Positions 10,335 through 20,985 of a stretch of DNA of 35,428 nt are shown here, piece after piece. This stretch comes from Trichinella spiralis. Its lineage: Eukaryota > Nematoda > Enoplea > Trichinellida > Trichinellidae. Position numbers and translations under genes: made by a program. The notes beneath the pieces are model-generated. The model saw nothing but the letters and a program-made list of their open reading frames with translations. It was not told where the DNA came from and searched no databases. Location: assembly GCA_000181795.3 (NCBI GenBank), contig ABIR03004679.1, forward strand, positions 1,922 through 37,349, written 5' to 3'. Numbering within the stretch: position 1 is the stretch's first letter; each line of letters opens with the position of its first letter.

Positions 10335-12561
10335 ATGTTGACACCAGTTTTTGTGCTTCTGCTACTACCAAATATCACAAATTCGCAAAATTCGAGATGC
10401 AAAAATACAAATGGTGCAGGAAACGCAGATTGGTAAGCTTTATTATCACTGGAACCAATTCATACACAAAACATAATAAATATAATTATCCATTAAAATC
10501 ATTATGAAAAATTTGTTTGTAATTTGTGAAATTTCCATATTTCTTATTGCTGTTAATAAAACTAACGGCTAACAAATTATACAAAAAAACAGTAACTAAA
10601 AGAAATTTAATGAAATTCATGAAATTTCATAATTTACAATAACATGTCGAATTGGCCGTGCACACTCACACAAACAAATATGTAAATTACTTGACAGGGT
10701 TTTCCAGAAATAAAAACTTCTATAGATTCTTTGAAACTACCCAGATCAACTGTCTTTGCAATAAATAAATTTTTATAGTTTATTTCTTGCTATGTTTATA
10801 AAAACAGAATTCATAAGCATAATACAGAAAAGAAAAACACATATAGGGCTATATTATACAAAGGGCCTTCACAAGACAGGGGTAAATTCCTGGCCTCAGA
10901 TGCCCCTGACAATTGGGTAAATGGTGCAGCAGCCGTTACTGATAGGGCTGGACATTCATTTGCAGTAACACTGAACGATGTAGTCGGAAACAACGCTGAT
11001 GTAAAATTTTTTGCATACAACAACATTCCTCCAGGAATACCAAATGTGAAAACAAAATCTAACGGCAAAGGTAGAAAATATTCAAATTTATATGTTTTAC
11101 AATTACCTATCTTTTTTTCGGAAGCAGGAGTCATTATGATCAGCACTGCAGTTGGTGTAAATGACGGAGCATGGATTGTGCATACAGTTCCAGGATTTCC
11201 AGCAGCAAAAACAGGCTACAGCTGGCCTGCAGCTGAAATTGCAAAAGGACATTTATTGATTTGCATGACTATTGCAGAAACCCAGATCAACGCAATAGGT
11301 TAGTCTGCAGCAAAATCTCAAGTAATATTTCAAATAATTCAAGCAGCAACGCTTCTTTTAAACTGAAAATAATTCTGATTTAATCATTAGAAAAACCTTG
11401 AAAGATAATATTAGAATATTTAAATAAAAGTATTCTGAAAATAGCTATATTAAAACATTAACAGAAAAGAACTTCCAATTGCATTCACTTAATTAAAAAA
11501 ATGCACATTAGCATTAAATGCAGTAAAAGGTATTGCATTGATTACATTTTTGTCATTTAGCTGCGTCATTATTTCGTGCTGAACCATTTGTATATTACAA
11601 TGATATCCCAGAAACAGAAACAGCAGGAATGCCAGATTTCAAAAAGTTAGCAGAAGGACAAATTCCTACTATGCCACCATTCACTATCAGCCGATCAATA
11701 AAACTGACGGGTGCAGGTGCCGTATCTGTTCAAATCTTCAGTAAATCAGCTAAATCTCGATATGGTAAGTACGTGAAAACTGCTTTAATAATTAAAAGTC
11801 AATTGTTCATATTTTTGTGACTTTCTTTTATCATTTTTGATAAACAGTTCTTTTTACAACAACAGTATGTACAATATAAATCACTGAACGGCACAGATTT
11901 ATAAATGCAATTCATTAAATGCTTAGAATGACGTCAAATGATCAGCTGCATCTTCACATATCAACCGAAAAAGTAGAAACTTCAGGGTTTTCTTTTTAAA
12001 ATGTAAGAACATACGTATTCCATTTTTGAGGTGATTTATCAAAAGTTCTACAATTTCTAACTTGCAATAATTGATGAATGATTGCCAAATGGAAATTTTA
12101 TCATATTAACATATTTAAGCATTAACTAATTTTTCTGAGAAAGCAACCACAATAAATTTACAAATGTCCTTTTAGAAATGTACAGGAAAGTTATATTAAG
12201 AGGACTGAAGAAGACCATAAAGGTTTGGTCTAGAAGAGACAATAAATTAAAAGGAGACTGTAGAGTTTTAGAAAGGAATATTCGTTTAATTAAAAGCCCA
12301 GCTCAAATTGGTGATCATGCCACTAATATTGAGGCTGACGAATCGAATTGGATTGTTTCAGAACCTGGAAATATATTTTGCTTTATGGATAAGCCATATG
12401 CTGTAACTATACTAAAAGTATAATAATTTTCATGTTTTCATTCTATTGGAATTTAGAAAAGTCAAGCGACAGAACCTGCGCTGGCAGCTTGTTTCGACCA
12501 AGCTGCAATTTTTGCTAGATTTAATACTATTGCTGCTCAAGTTGAAAACTGCCCACAGTGA
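10335..12561 (+). CDS. DNase II-like secreted protein, copy C (six exons, catalytic HxK motifs lost)
   Basis: Exons are 10335-10432, 10847-11070, 11128-11298, 11561-11764, 12176-12417 and 12457-12561; the product is 347 aa. A signal peptide (MLTPVFVLLLLPNITNSQN) is followed by the family pattern: ILYKGP, AYNNIPPG, VHTVPGFP (His126), GYSWP, GHLLIC, GDC, SNW and FCF. First motif N105-G-K107, second E288-S-N290. Exon 1-4 sequence and introns are close to B. Part of exon 5 (about 12275-12335) instead matches A, D and E at synonymous sites, suggesting a gene-conversion tract. No AATAAA is seen close to the stop. All splice sites are GT-AG and no break was found. Confidence 0.9.
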
Positions 12562-14010
12562 ATAGCTGTGTGGAATTGAAAAGTAAAATTTTGCATTATT
12601 TGGAAGTAAAATTGGATAAACTAAACTGCTGTTTTATAGTAAACTCATTTGAAATCTTTTCATGAATAGCAGTTGTAATTTATCTTCTTAGAAATGAGTT
12701 TACTTTAAAATAGAGCACGGTAAAGGAACATTTTGTTATACGTTTTCTCATTTTGAAATCATTTCATGTTGAAATTGAAGTGTTGTAAACAAATGTTATG
12801 CTGCGTTTCCTCACATTTATAATTTGAGTTGAATTATAGATCCACGAATATGAGCTGGTATAAAATTCATAATAATGCATGTCAGATATTTGCAGACTAT
12901 ATTTAGACGTTAGATTATCCTCAGCTGCTGAGAAATGCCGGTACACTGCTGTATTGCGCCATTAATGATTCCCCTTTGATAATCTATTATGTGAAATATT
13001 CGTATCGTGCAGCCCATCTGCTGAAGTTGTGCATCAGCGAGATGCTAATTTTATGTTTGGGGTGTGCGTCAAGAATTTTTTGGAAGTAACTGCAATGACA
13101 ATTGTAGTAGGTGATAACGTATAGACATTCTTTGAAAATCTTTGCTTTTTGTTACGTTCCATTTAATATTTTACCAATAATGCCTCAGAATTAATCTTAT
13201 GCAGATGAGATATACCTAACACTTCACAATTCTTATATAATGCAGTGATATTTATTGTATAAAAATAATTTTTACTCTTGTCTATTATGTTGCAAATGTA
13301 AGCAATGACGTTCCATTTTTATACTACATGGCTTGTTGAGCTTTCTTACGCCAAATTTTGGGCATTGCAACAGTAAAAATATTTGGTTATATAATTTTTC
13401 TAAATGCCTGATAATTAAGTTTTATTTTGAGAATTAAGATTTATAAATGAGTATAGCAGTAATTTCTATTTACAGAGGTCATTGAAAATGGTTATTAAAA
13501 ATGTGCCATTTTGTTAGAAATGCCACTCATTTTATACGAACAAAATATTTCCTGTACTTTTTGTGGAAAGTCAGGTAAATCATTCTGTATTGTGACTAAT
13601 GAAATAATGGTCATCTTGATTTATAATATGCGTGTCACAGTATTTTTATGTCACACATTATTTTTAGAAGTAGATGATACAATTGATTTTGTAAATGCTG
13701 ATAAGTACAACAGGTGTCAATGAAAGGATTTAAAATTTTTTCTATAGAAATCAACTTTATTTGAAAACTTATAATTTGTTCAATTCTTCTTTAAAGATAC
13801 CAAAGAAGCTTGCATAACTGCAATGGAATAAAATTTTGATTAATTTACTATAAGGCGATGCATACTTTACCAATAACTTATAATTATTTTGATTTTTGAA
13901 AATTTAATTGTCTATATATTTTACGATAATTATCATGATGCGTTTTATATATGTTCAATAGCATTGCTGTTTTCTGCGTCATGGTGCGTGCATTAGATCT
14001 CTATCAGAAT
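12562..14010. other. Spacer after gene C; duplicated 3' flank then unassigned AT-rich sequence
   Basis: The first 700 bases or so align with the 3' flanks of B and D. The remainder holds only short frames (for example 13511-13723) without a recognisable family. Confidence 0.5.
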
Positions 14011-14517
14011 GTATTGTTACTTATATGATCGCCTTAGTACAATACCCATTTATGAGTAACCTTTTTTTTCATGATCTACATACCTACATGCTAATCTCAT
14101 CCATGAATCATGTTATAAAGATTATGCAGCTTTGCTTTTGGGGAACGACGGTTCCTGGTACAACGATCTACTCTATCTGATCTTGTTATGATGATATGTG
14201 TTACCTTTAAATTAGACTGTTCACACTTTATCACATGGTAATTCATACCTAATCTGTGAGAATGTAACCCGAATTCCAAAACTTTTGGTATATCTGATAT
14301 ATAAAACCCTACTTCTCGCCAAATTGAAAATTACATCAAGCCATCCTTATAGAAAATGAAACTGGTATCTTTATATTTGTTCATCTGAACATTATGGTAT
14401 TGACACTTATTAGGTTTTGACAATGACTCTATACGGCTTCATAAATATTTTCAATCTCCACATTCACTTCAACCACACACACGCGCACAGATATATAAAT
14501 AATCATATATACATATA
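14011..14517 (+). repeat. Upstream block of a DNase II-like gene, first copy, cut off by an assembly gap
   Basis: This block is repeated at 14528 to about 15060, directly upstream of gene D. The first 44 bases (from GTATTGTTACTTATATGATC) are identical, and later shared stretches include CAAGCCATCCTTATA, TTGTTCATCTGAACATTA and GACTCTATACGGCTTC. It ends in an ATATATAAAT/TATATACATATA tract, where the core promoter of a DNase II-like gene is expected, and then hits the N run. No gene body follows. Confidence 0.75.
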
Positions 14518-14527
14518 NNNNNNNNNN
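14518..14527. other. Assembly gap (10 N)
   Basis: Ten N bases separate two copies of the same upstream block. A 10-base run is a common placeholder, so the true size of the gap is unknown. Confidence 0.97.
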
Positions 14528-15060
14528 GTATTGTTACTTATATGATCGCCTTAGTACAATACCCATTTATGTCTAACATTTTTTTCGTGATTTACATACC
14601 TATATGTTCATCCCATCTGTGAACAATGTTACCAGACAAAAAAAGCTTTGCTTTCTGGGAACACGAATTTCCTGAAGTTTTAAATCAAACTCTAGCTGAT
14701 CAAGTCATACATAATATGTGTTTCTAAATAAATTGTAATTGCACATACTTTATAAGAATGTTATTGATACCGGAAAAAACAGGAATTTGAAATATTTCGA
14801 AACGCAAACGTTTCAAAATGTCTGAAATAAGAGACCCTACACATCATCAAATTGAAAATTAAATCAAGCCATCCTTATAAAAAATGAAACTGGTAATTAT
14901 TATATTTGTTCATCTGAACATTAACATAATGAAGCTTAGTAGCACTTTGAGAATGACTCTATACGGCTTCATAAATATTTTCTAATCAACACATTCATAC
15001 AAATACACGCACACGAACAGATGGATAAATAAAAATAAATAAATAAATAAATAAATATAT
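14528..15060 (+). repeat. Upstream block of DNase II-like gene D, second copy
   Basis: This is the second copy of the block at 14011-14517 and begins immediately after the N run. Beyond the identical first 44 bases the two copies differ by many substitutions and small indels, more than I would expect between alleles. Confidence 0.7.
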
Positions 15061-15072
15061 ATATATATATAT
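15028..15072. repeat. (AAAT)n and (TA)n microsatellites in the promoter of gene D
   Basis: AAAT-type repeats at about 15028-15054 run into (TA)n to 15072. The TA tract occupies the TATA position relative to the motif at 15086. Confidence 0.85.
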
Positions 15073-15095
15073 GCCCCAATGTATGTCATTAATTC
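15055..15095 (+). promoter_or_regulatory. Core promoter of DNase II-like gene D
   Basis: TA-rich tract followed by TCATTAATTC at 15086-15095, starting 32 nt before the ATG at 15118. Confidence 0.55.
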
Positions 15096-15117
15096 AAACA
15101 CATATAGATGTTAACAA

Positions 15118-17117
15118 ATGATGAGAACAGTTCTTATATTGTTAGCTTTGCCAAATATTATATCTTCACAGAATGCAAAATGCAAAACTAATAATGGATT
15201 ACAAGACGCAGATTGGTAAGCTTCATCATAAATACACATCATTCTTGCAAAATATATAATCATGAGAATTTCTGAAGTTTCCTGATTTTAAATTTTTATG
15301 TCCGTGATGAGACCAGATGCGGTTATCAACAACAGCAAACTTTTAAGTAACAAATTTTCAAAATTTCCTTACATACATTGTTCTTGTAGTAACCCCTAAA
15401 ATGATCATATTTCGGTTAGCTCTATTACGTATAACAAAAGACAAAAAATGAATATGAAAACATGATATATAAAACTAAAACACGTATAGGGCAATACTGT
15501 ACAAAGGACCTGCACAGAACAATGGTAAACTGCTCGCTTCAGATTCACCTAATGATTGGGCGAATGGAGCAGCAGTCGTAACTCAGCAGAATGGGCATTC
15601 AGTTGCCGCTGCACTGACAAATGTAGTAGGACCCCATGCTAATGTGAAGTTTCTTGCGTACAATAATGTTCCACCAGCAGTGCCTAATGTGAAAACAAAG
15701 TCCAACAGCAAAGGTAGGATGAATAAAAATTCAAAAATTTCACAATTACTTAAATTGTTTATGAGACAGGTGTCATTATCATCAGCACAGCTCAAGGAGA
15801 AAATGATGGCGCGTGGATTGTACATACTGTTCCAGGATTTCCAGCAGCAAGAACAGGCTACAGTTGGCCTGCATCTGAAATTGCGAAAGGACATTTATTA
15901 ATTTGCATGAGTATTGCAGAAACCCAAATCAACGCAGTAGGTTAGTCCGTGGCTTAAACTAATACCGTATCAAAAATCATTACACTTCTTGTAATGCAAA
16001 TTTATTCTAATTAGTATCTTGGAAACAAGATATTCTACACATTTTTTTAACGAATAATCTGAAAAAAGGTTTTTTAATATTTAAAATATCTGCTTCTCAT
16101 TAAAATGAAATATTAGCATTATAAAGTAGTAAACATTTTATTCTTTTTATTTAGCTGCTTCATTAATTCAAACTGAACCCTTCATATACTATAATGATAT
16201 TCCTGAAACAGAAACAGCAGGAATGCCAGATTTTAAAAAATTAGCAGAAGGACAAATTCCTGTTTCCCCACCGTTTACGACCAGACGATCGATTAAAACT
16301 GCGGCGCAGGCTCCTGTAGACGTTCACATTTATAGCAAATCAGCTAAATCCAAATATGGTGGGTAGATGAAACATATTAATTAAATGATTATTTAAGTGG
16401 CTTTTATAATTGGTTTCTCATATTTTTCTAAAAGTAGTAATAAGTAAAACCTAAAAGAAGAACATCATATGTTTAGAAAACCATGTGATCACACTAACAG
16501 CGATGGAAATGTAATTACGTGTCGCTTTTAGTATCTGTACCAAAGTAAATTTTAATGATTACTGATTAAAAGGCAGTTTGCAGTAATTTTCACTGAAGTA
16601 TAAGAGAATTTAATTTGTGATTACTAAAAAAAGATTATCACCTAGTAAATACAAATTATATTATTGTAGTATAATGAGAAATACGTAAGTTTGAAGAGAA
16701 ATACTTTTAAAATTTACAATTGCATTTCTAGAAATTTACAAAAAGATCATTGTAAAAGCTCTCAAAAAGACCATAAAGGTTTGGTCTAGAAGAGACAATA
16801 AATTGAAAGGAGACTGTAGAGTTTTACAAAGGAATATTCGTTTAATTAAAAGCCCAGCTCAAATTGGTGATCATGCCACTAATATTGAGGCAGACGAATC
16901 AAATTGGATTGTTTCAGAACCTGGAAATATATTTTGCTTCATGGATAAGCCATATGCTGTAACTATACTAAAAGTAAAATAATTTTTGTGTTTTCATTCT
17001 GTTGTAATTTAGAAAAGTCAAGCAACTGAATCTGCAATGGGTGTTTGTATTGACAAAGATGCAATTTTTGCTCGATTTAATGCCATTGCTGCTCAAGTTG
17101 AGAACTGTCCACGATGA
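15118..17117 (+). CDS. DNase II-like secreted protein, copy D (six exons, catalytic HxK motifs lost)
   Basis: Exons are 15118-15215, 15490-15713, 15770-15940, 16155-16358, 16732-16973 and 17013-17117; the product is 347 aa. Two tandem ATGs (15118, 15121) open the signal peptide MMRTVLILLALPNIISSQN; the first fits the conserved 32-nt promoter spacing. First motif N105-S-K107, third His126, second motif E288-S-N290. The donor of intron 4 is GTGGGT, weaker than in A-C but shared with E. From intron 2 onward it is very close to E, including a 214-bp intron 3 with about five differences, whereas exon 2 differs at about 39 of 224 positions. It ends PR rather than PQ. AATAAA lies at 17176-17181, 59 nt after the stop. 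Confidence 0.9.
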
Positions 17118-17384
17118 CAGGCAGTATGGAAGAGAAAAGGCAATTTTTATATTTTTCACATGATTAATATTGTAGAATAAAATATTATGAGATAAATTTC
17201 CTACGGAAAGTTTTGAGTTTTGAAATCAGTATGATAATGGAAAAACGCTTACCTATTATCAATAATAGGAAATAAGCATTTGCCTAATATTGAAAAAAAC
17301 GGCTTACGAGTCACGCTGTATGTTGAAATGCGTTTATTAGTAATATTTGTATTTATTATCAGAAACAAATGTTTCGCACGAGGT
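17118..17384. other. 3' flank of gene D up to the integrase fossil
   Basis: It holds the 3' UTR with AATAAA at 17176-17181 and a short imperfect palindrome (TATTATCAATAATA, about 17254-17267). No gene is seen. Confidence 0.5.
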
Positions 17385-18650
17385 TTATATATTTTTGCAT
17401 CCACTTTGAGCACTCTCTGGCACTTTGAGTTTACCATTCTGACCTATTTGGAGCGGTATTAACATTTTCTTAGATCGTCGTGCTATTTTTGCTGCTGCTC
17501 TAGTCTGCCCCAAAGCTGCTTCTTTTTGTGCTTTTATAAAAGTCTCAGGAAAATGTTTCATAATATTGCTTTCATTTTCTTCATAGTTGTTTCCATCTCT
17601 GTTCAAACTTTTTTCATCATTGGCTTCTTGAGATGTCAAAAATTCTTCAATTTCTTCTTCTGCTTTCACTGCATCAACTAGTAATTTTGGCAGGACGTAG
17701 GACTCCAGTCTAATTCGTGGCTCCTCGCCAAATGTCACCTTGAATGGACTTTGTCCTGTTGTTTCATGAATGCTAGCATTTATTTGCCATTGAACAAATT
17801 TCAGTCCCATTGACCATCTTTTGCATCCATTTTCTCGCATCCATATTGCCAGTTTGTCTTGCACAACGCCGTTTAGGCGCTCAACCGCACCTTGGCTCTG
17901 AGGATGCCTGGGTCTACCCGTGACAAGCTTCAGCTCTGACTAACATGTTTGGAGTTCCGCAATTACAGCACTTTAAAATTCCCGACCGTTGTCGTATTGC
18001 AGAGTGCTGGGAGCGCCGAACGTTAAAAAGATTTCGAGCAGCTTCGATGCCACTTCTTCCGCCCGTTTTGACTTTAGCGTACTCAACATGCAGACTTCGT
18101 AAAGTGATTCAAATAAGTCATTATATATTTAAAATCACTATCAGGCATGGTTTGAAAATTTTTCAAGTCCACCTGGGCTTGTGACATCAAATTTGTACTA
18201 ACCAGTGGTTTAACAACTAGGCTTTTTGGAAGATTTCTTGCTCTCTTTTTATGGCATTTTTCACAAAGCGTGACAACAAATGGCAAGCTTCCTGTGTGAC
18301 GTTCTCCCATTTATTCTATGCTTCTCGAAATGTCTTTTCTTCTCCACCATGACCAATCTTTTGATGAGCATCACTGATAACATCAAACATTTCTTCAATA
18401 GAGGCGATGCATCTTATTGCATCATTCTTGCCCAAGCGGATTAGTTTATTTTCTTCGCCGATTTTTGAAACTCCATACAGATTTTTTAAATTATAATCAC
18501 GAACAGATTTTGGACCATCTGACTGGATTCGCAAAATGTCAGCAATCATTTGATCTCGCTGTGAAATCGGAAAAATTGCTCCATTCTGTTCATTCCTTTA
18601 ACAAATTGGGAAGTAATTGCTTTTTCCTTACTAATGATACATAAAAACCT
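17385..18650 (-). mobile_element. Broken integrase fossil (rve integrase with H2C2 zinc domain; Ty3/Gypsy-like or GINGER-like)
   Basis: The minus strand carries, in order, an H-x-H...C-x2-C zinc-binding integrase domain (HQKIGHGG near 18340, LCEKC near 18260), the start of an integrase core (AQVDLKNFQTMPDSDFKYI near 18165-18110), and the end of the core with its tail (WMRENGCKRWSMGLKFVQW and TTGQSPFKVTFGEEP at about 17840-17730). The closest family I recognise is the integrase type from which vertebrate KRBA2 and SCAND3 derive; this type occurs in Ty3/Gypsy-like LTR elements and in GINGER DNA transposons, and I cannot decide between them. No gag, protease, reverse transcriptase, LTR or terminal repeats are seen, so only a part remains. 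It is broken, with several disablements, and looks old. Confidence 0.75.
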
Positions 18651-19560
18651 GCTCCCACAGTTTGTAACTGAACTTTTTCCTTTTACTGGTAAATAAAGAC
18701 GTCATTTTAATTTTATCTTTTGCAATGCATATTTTCTATATTTCTGTGAGATAATAACTGATATCTAATAGATATGGGCATGTTGCTGATGCCTAATTGC
18801 TGAATACAGATGTGATAGAAATTTCTGTTACTATGTGTTCACGGTGATCAACGCTTACCGAAGCTGGATTTTCCGTTCAATGCACTGCTTTTGATAAGCT
18901 ATGAAGTAGAAGAACCAGTTAGGGTAAGTCAGCTGCTAAAACTGTAGAACAGCACAAAGATACTGACTCCAGCTACGTTTAGAATTGTACGTCAAGAATT
19001 TCCAATATACGACATGCTGAGAACTAAAAGGAAACTATCCACGCATAACAATTATCCGATATTTTTTGCTTTTTATTACATTCTGCTGAATATTTCAGAA
19101 AACTGTATTCTGAATTTTACTTATAGAGAATCTATTGCTCGGTTCATAAATGTTATGATGCGCAGTGGCAGTGTGCCTATGCAGTGTGTTCAGACGTAAT
19201 ATCACATTTTTGCGCTTTCTCATTTAAGATGTTTTTTGAGAGTTGACAATGAGCATTAAAACATACAAATAATTGATAACTTAAGTTAGCAATGTGTTTG
19301 ATTATTACATTTTATTTTTTAAAATTAAAGCACTTTTGAATGCTCAACTGATATTATTCATTTTCTTACTGGTCAAGATAAATGTAACATGTTGGTTTGC
19401 TCATTCAGCCTATTCGTTTTTATCACTTCGCCTTTGCGTTTAGCTAAACGCTTGCTGGGCATGTCTAATTATAAATCAAAGCACAAGTGGATATTAAGAT
19501 TTTATTTACCTGAAACAAAACTGATTAATATGCTATATAAGTAATGTGGGGATATGTAAA
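18651..19560. other. Displaced 3' flank of gene D and AT-rich spacer
   Basis: From about 18780 to 19190 the sequence resembles the 3' flanks of B and C, for example GTACGTCAAGAATTTCC near 18988 and TTTGCTTTTTATTACATTC near 19066. In B and C these lie 0.4-0.6 kb after the stop; here they lie 1.7-2 kb after it, because the integrase fossil intervenes. No gene is seen. Confidence 0.45.
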
Positions 19561-20120
19561 TCTAAATCAGATACGCTGCACACACAGATGGCCTAACTAA
19601 CATTTTGTCCTTGGTGCTCCTGGCGTTATTTTACACCAGTCTCTGATCCAGCAACGCAGTTGTTGGTATCCCCAAGGGATCAGGTGCGCACTGGTTGTGC
19701 ATTGCATCAGCTGTGCCTTTGTGCTAAGCACCAATTATGTGCTGGAAAGATAGCTGCCCAGGAGCGGCTGATGCAGCTTGATTGAAGAAGCTGGCGAATG
19801 GTGCAGCATGAGTTTTCAGCGCCCGCTTTACCAACCAGGATTGCGCCAGTTGCCATATGGTGACTCTCGTTTAACGGCCGAAAGGTTGCCAGGTATAGTA
19901 TTGCCACAGCATACTCACCAAGATAAGCATGGTTGCTTTTTTCTCTTCTCTCAAAAAGCAATTGTATCTGGTGTGTTCTGGTGGAATTCAAGCACCCAGA
20001 CTCTGGCGGCGATGCACAACTATCAGCAGGGATGGTCACTGGGTCTAGGGTGATCTATTGTAGCCGAAGCAACGTGTTAAACACAGTGGGCGCAGCAACC
20101 GGCTTTGTATAAAAATTTAT
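19561..20120. repeat. Unidentified, more GC-balanced block, possibly an interspersed repeat
   Basis: The block (dense at about 19615-20050) is clearly less AT-rich than its surroundings and has overlapping open frames on both strands (19707-20039 minus, 19778-20053 plus), neither matching a family I know. Such islands in AT-rich nematode DNA are often repeats. No terminal repeats or target duplications were found. Confidence 0.3.
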
Positions 20121-20740
20121 TAAAAATCTGCTTGACATTTAACAAAGTGACATAAGGTCCCAAAGTTATGCTAGTATTGCTCACCGATTTTATGTAAACT
20201 ATCATTTAGCAGGAGAATCAAATTCATGGCCACTACAAAGTTGGGCAGATGCCACAATATGCATGCAATTAACAAATGTATTGCGGCAGCTAAGTGCATT
20301 AACAAATGTTGTACGCCCAAAATGACCGCAGGATCATCACAATTGAGAAGTGGTGAAACAACAAAAATCAGAATTTTTTTCTTTGAATCAGCATTAGAAA
20401 CTGAGAAACTGATCCACAAACTACTAAGATTTAATGCTAGATTATGCTCAAAAGATCAGAAATAGGAAGTCAATTTCTGCTAATCCTCAGTCACTGAACA
20501 GAATTTTTTCTCTACTGTTCAAACCAAGCACTTAAAATGCACTGTAATAGGTTTTTGTTGGCTGAAAGCATGCAGAAAACAATTGAGCAAATAGAAAGGC
20601 TTCACACAAAGTCACTGAAACCGCCAAACCAAAATATGAAAAATGAACCCTGAAAACAACAATAGCAATGCGAGCTACTGTAAGTAAAATTTATGCTCAG
20701 ATTCACTACCATTTTCTGGACAATACAGCAAAAATTTAAA
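20121..20740. other. Spacer 3' of the STAR-like gene; no gene supported
   Basis: A plus-strand frame at 20226-20465 is Cys- and Lys-rich with an internal repeat of ATTAACAAATGT (about 20269-20280 and 20299-20310), but no family, signal peptide or splice structure supports it. Confidence 0.35.
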
Positions 20741-20741
20741 T

Positions 20742-20754
20742 TTTATTATTTATT
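20742..20754 (-). terminator. Candidate poly(A) signals of the STAR-like gene
   Basis: On the minus strand two AATAAA hexamers lie at 20749-20754 and 20742-20747, about 235 nt after the stop codon. Confidence 0.4.
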
Positions 20755-20985
20755 TGATAATGCACTTTCAACTTTGAACATTGAAAAATTATGATAAAGA
20801 GTAATGCCAAATAAGAAACATCATTACAAAATTAAAATTAGCTATGAATTATTAGAATGAATTGTGAATATGATAAACAACAGAAACTGTTGGGTAAGAA
20901 GTAAGATAATAATAAAACCATTCAAAATGATGAAGCACTTTTCATGCATTGAGTAACATCAAAACAAAAAAATTTATAAATACAA

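Noticed and set aside
15583-15894. Minus-strand frames opposite the DNase II-like exons (also at 6824-7063, 10811-11146, 26629-26940)
   Set aside because: They recur because they are antisense shadows of exons 2 and 3 in each paralogue.
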